64,000 nt of DNA. It comes from Opisthorchis felineus (lineage: Eukaryota > Platyhelminthes > Trematoda > Opisthorchiida > Opisthorchiidae). How positions within the stretch are numbered: position 1 is the stretch's first letter; each line of letters opens with the position of its first letter. Shown here piece after piece: positions 60,060 through 64,000 of this stretch. The stretch lies in assembly GCA_004794785.1 (NCBI GenBank), contig SJOL01007155.1, forward strand, positions 801,521 through 865,520, written 5' to 3'. Below the pieces are notes generated by a model, which saw only the letters and a program-made list of their open reading frames with translations, was not told the DNA's origin and made no database searches. The position numbers were made by a program, and so were the translations under genes.

Positions 60060-60627
60060 CCACACGTTGGTTACTAAATTACTGGTTTACCTGCTCAGCA
60101 TCACAGAAAAACCCCAAAAAGTATACACAAAATACACAAATTACGGATGTCAATAAACTTCCAGACAATGCCCATAGCGACCCTTGCCATAACAACGTAT
60201 AGAGATGGCCTATTGTTTCCCTTCTGACCGGCCCTAATTTTTTCCCGGTTTTAGATATTATAATCAAACTTTTGTAACTTTTTTCTGCCTAAAGTTGGGC
60301 ATATGAGATTTCCTGAATCTGTACATGCATCTTCAGTTTCCAGCCTATCGGTTGCATGGTTTACCAGTTGATCTCTACCGTTACATTTTCTATGTTCTAC
60401 GTGGCACCGAGAAGACAGGCCACGAGGGCTGTCAGATTCTTTTAAGAATGATCGGCTGATTGTGCCAACGCTTCCTTGCAAAATGGAGTGCTACGAAATT
60501 TCACCTCTGATATAAACGCATTCGCAGACGACATTGCTTTTTTGGCAGTATGTGTAGGTTTAGAGAGTTTCAGTGGAAATTTCCTCTGGTAAGTGAAGCT
60601 CACCTACACTGAAAGGCTGACAAGCAC

Positions 60628-60668
60628 CATGCAGCTGTTTCACCCTTATTGGGAATCAGCAGCAGCGC
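60628..60668 (-). ncRNA. hammerhead-like motif, decayed (family C)
   Basis: On the minus strand: CGCTG, CTGAT (the rest of CTGATGA is missing), helix II CCC with GGG closing loop AATAA, an intact GAAAC, then the self-complementary helix III CAGCTG and CA in place of TC. The loss of GA in the first box and the changed cleavage site predict inactivity. Layout and helix II are the same as in family A. Confidence 0.45.
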
Positions 60669-60910
60669 GACCCGCGACCTTCCAGCTAGTGGTTGAACAT
60701 TCAACCATTTAGACCGCAGTGCCTAATCAGCAGTGTGTTTAGCTCTAACTTAGGCAGGACACAGCGTCGATCATTCTTCAGTTGCGGAAACCACATCACG
60801 TGGTCACGCATTGACTGATTCCTCGATAGATGGTTTCTCTGATCGAGGTTCCGCTCATCTTTGGAAATTGTTCCTCCTCTGGGCTGCTTATAGATTGATC
60901 GTAATGTAAG
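60628..60910. mobile_element. family C repeat, single arm
   Basis: It contains the worn ribozyme-like core (60628-60668, minus), then CGACCTTCCAGCTAGTGG, GGTTGAACATTCAACC, CTAATCAGCAGTGTG, and CAGTTGCGGAAACCACATCA. Each of these blocks matches the arms of the palindrome at 26.8-27.24 kb. No protein is encoded. Confidence 0.6.
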
Positions 60911-63900
60911 GAGATTTGATAACTTTCAATTGAGATTTTATCCTGCCTCAAAATTTTGGATAGTTCGCGCAAAAACCTCGTTTTCTATATGGCGGAGGTT
61001 CATCAACTTTTTAAGCATGCACACAATCGGTTAGAGATTTTAGATACTTTCAGTTATCTTGCGGCACTCACGATCTCTGCCCAGTCTGCTCAATCTAGAG
61101 CGATAAGGATAGTCACAGTGCCTTTCTCGTGGGTTTTGGTGCCGATTTTGTTTCCTCCTAGTTTGACGAGTCCATCACCTGAAAGCATCTCTGAAAATCA
61201 ATTCGTGGCTGACCTCAATGTGAATCACTGTGCATTTCAAGAGGCTGCCGGCTGCAAGTTTTGTGTTCTTTTGATGCAGGATAAAGATTTCAGATTCGAA
61301 ATCGTAGGTTATTTTCTGTAACCGAGACAAGCAAAAATGAAAAGTCGTGAAGTGTAAATTGTTGCAAGTAACTGGCATGCATACTTCATGGATCCTGATG
61401 GAACTCGAGTTCAAAACCTCTTTGGTAAACGCTAAGACGAATATTTGGATATGAACGCCTAATCGGTAATGATTTGATTTGTGTTCTGCCTTAAGTTGGA
61501 AAGATACTGTTTACAGAATCTGACATCTTCAATTACCCTAAGTAACGGCTTCTCAGGGGAAAGCCTCGTGGCTGGGATTTTTGAGCAAGAAGATGAGTTT
61601 CTAAACTTCGAATAGGAACTGCGATTATTCTGGGAATTTTTTTTTCAAGGCTGCATTGAATCTGTCTGTCACTAAGCTAAGTAGGTTTATGGTCGATGAA
61701 TGCTCCAGTTTACTAGAAATAGTTAAGGAGTTCCAATGACATTATCTAACATAAGTAACTGTTTGGTATACTTCCTCACAACTGGCGGGATTCCGACTGA
61801 TCTTTTTAAAGTTTTGGACAGTTGCTGATTTTCCTTTTCATGTGGCCGTGCTATCTCATAAAATGAATATTGGCTGATGCTATGTACAACCTACTAGGCT
61901 GAATCTTTCGTGGCACACGCCCAGCGCGCATCCAGTACGCTGTGACTTGTAGATACAGTGAAAGTAAATTGTTGATTATAGTCATTCTTGCTGTAAATTG
62001 GTCTGTATTCGTTTTCTAAAAAAATCCTCGTTTTCCAAAAATAGAAGAGATTGTGATGGGCTTTTCTCAGACAACTTCAAGTCGCTATCAAGTATATGAA
62101 ATATCATGCAGAAAACACCTCTAAGGACTTGTGGTGTTGTGCTAAATATCGTCGAGAGAACTGAGTGATCTAGAAGACTATTTATGGAATGTAGGTTGAA
62201 ATATCACAAACGTAACGCTTACAAAAAATGCGGCTACATTACTGTCATGTACTTTTCACTTACTCACGCCTATGTATCAGAAAACGTAGTCGCCATGCAC
62301 TGCTCATGGCAAAACTGTCAATTTGTTTTCAAGTGGTTTCTCAAAAATAGTCTATTAGTTTCAGTACGAAACCATAAATTCAACACCCCGGGGGATCTCT
62401 ACTAAACAAATGGAAGCTCTTGATTGACAGTGATATCAAACCAAAAGTAAACTGTTTCGCTTGGGGTGATTCCGGTGAAGAAAAGAACCAGCAGCAAGTT
62501 CTCCAGTGGACTCATACAAAATTCGACAAGAGTGCGAAAGGCTTTTTCAGAATCCTCCGACGCAGAAAATGACATATATTTTTCCTATATGACGAGAATA
62601 ATTAAACTGAACGTCTAGCCAACCTTTGGAACTGCATGCAAAACGGCTACCGAACATTTCCAAGCAGCCTAGGACACATCTTTGTCTAGAGGACATTGGT
62701 TTGTACATGCAGTTGTTGGCCGAACCAGCTGCTGAGCTATTCAAATACTCATGTGACATCCAATGAATAGCCCAAATACTTTATCTGCAAAGGAATCGAT
62801 CTTTACGAAGAAACTGTCACTACCTGATTGTTACACCGGGTGTTTACAACAAAGGATAGGCCAGTATAGTTTGTTGTAGGCATAATACGGTGTTTAAAAC
62901 GTGTGAATAAGAATTAGAAGAAAAACAGGTGTGGAAATTCAGGGATGGATAAAATCCAATGGTATTCCTTTTTCTCATGTTTGATCAATTTTACAGACAG
63001 AGATCCCTGGTATGAATGGATTTATAGGCAGCCTGAGGGCATGCGGAATAATCATCAAGTGATGTCAAATGGGTGGCATCTCGCGTAAACTGTGTTCGAA
63101 GACGTCAGCTAGGGGTCAGGCACTCCTTCTCTTTTATGCTTGTTGGTTATATCAGACGGTGATAATATAATTTAGTTGTCATCTCTGTTTCAACCAGTAC
63201 GCCAGAAGAAGTGGATAGGCAAGTTTTGTAGATCATTGTTGGCACGGTAAAAACCTCCATTTTAAGGACAGTCAGCGCAGGATGTTGCGGGATGAAACAG
63301 CTTAGTAAACGGCTAAGACCACTGGGTGCGGAGCGCAAAGAACCGCCACCTCCAATTGACCATGAATAAAGATTATCGGTTAAAGAATAACGCAGTCTCT
63401 GTTCTCTCTACAATAATGTGCACTCATCTTGCATGGCTTTGTTTAGAATAAAAAGAACATTAAGTTCAGTCAGAAAAATTGGTGCAAAATCCCACCACAG
63501 TTTTCTCCCAATTGGGGACATTCATAGACAATACTTTGAAAATGAAAATCAATAAATTATGCTGCTGAACAGTGGTGACCACGGCAAACAAGCCACTGAA
63601 ATATTCCTTGCACCGCACTTGTTAGTTTATGGCGCCTTATAGGTGCGTAGTTAGTGATTAATAATTATTACTGCCAACCGGGACAGTACCACCGCTCAAG
63701 CTTATAGGAACTCAATGTATTTTGCTACTTCGAAACCCTGTTTTGGGTTCCCTAATAACATTTTACGTGACCACTACCGTCACTCAGTCAACTGCAGCTC
63801 GTTTGGATCCTTTACTCTGAAGCTGTCTGGAACTATTTTGCCACATCATCAGTTGGCCGATTTTTGCCGAATAGAAAAGAAGCACCTGGATATGCTCAGC

Positions 63901-64000
63901 GTCATTTTGGTGAGGGGTCTTCATAAGGTGGGCATATTTTGAGCAAAGTTTATATCGTAGTAGAAGCAGGAGCAACACTGAATATTGTTTCATTCAACCC
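60911..64000. other. no recognised gene
   Basis: The 121-codon plus frame at 60956-61321 begins in repeat-flanking sequence and has no motif. Other frames are shorter. No transposon protein, tandem array or RNA gene was seen to the window end. Confidence 0.4.

Noticed and set aside
1..64000. Bacterial, phage or plasmid origin
   Set aside because: No dense gene order, no ribosome-binding sites, and no long frames; LINE and PLE remnants and splice-like borders indicate an animal genome.

Overview
The window is eukaryotic nuclear DNA. No unbroken frame exceeds about 175 codons, there are no operons or ribosome-binding sites, and almost everything recognisable is decayed retroelement sequence in AT-leaning, intron-like or intergenic DNA. 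The retroelement mix suggests a flatworm, most likely a digenean trematode: LINEs with an apurinic-type endonuclease plus CR1/RTE-like reverse transcriptase (RT), Penelope-like elements (PLEs) with a GIY-YIG endonuclease, and short repeats carrying hammerhead-ribozyme-like cores. That placement is inference; no cellular gene here is recognised well enough to fix the species.

Layout. 0-11 kb: mostly unassigned DNA, a (TATAT)n tract at 4.96 kb and a palindromic repeat with a hammerhead-like core at 7.2-7.6 kb. 11.06-11.4 kb (-): the GIY-YIG end of a PLE. 14.47-15.01 kb: a second palindromic copy of the 7-kb repeat family. 17.0-18.5 kb (-): the RT to C-terminal half of a dead LINE. 19-21.6 kb: GC-richer DNA with candidate exons on both strands. 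26.7-27.25 kb: another palindromic repeat, whose relative lies at 60.6-60.9 kb. 31.38-31.56 kb: a short copy of the 7-kb family with inverted ends and the best-preserved ribozyme core. 34.1-35.17 kb (+): a broken PLE RT, abutting a tail-to-tail dead LINE at 35.17-36.2 kb (-) whose endonuclease start and RT core both survive. 42.2-43.9 kb (+): the largest coding remnant, a PLE with RT and GIY-YIG domains broken by stops and frameshifts. 44.25-44.6 kb: a palindrome with hammerhead-like cores facing outward at both ends. 45.5 and 48.4 kb: two more copies of the 7-kb family. 49-64 kb: few recognisable features apart from short candidate exons, a poly-C run and a GAA tract.

The most interesting signal is a set of short repeats, in at least three sequence families, that share one design: a type-I hammerhead-like core near an outer end, a very short palindromic helix III and, in several cases, two arms in inverted orientation. 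PLEs with hammerhead ribozymes in their terminal repeats, and small non-autonomous retrozymes, are known. The palindromic, outward-facing form and the presence of several families in one 64-kb window deserve a second look. Host coding content is limited to short open segments flanked by plausible splice sites; these are flagged at low confidence and none has an assigned function.
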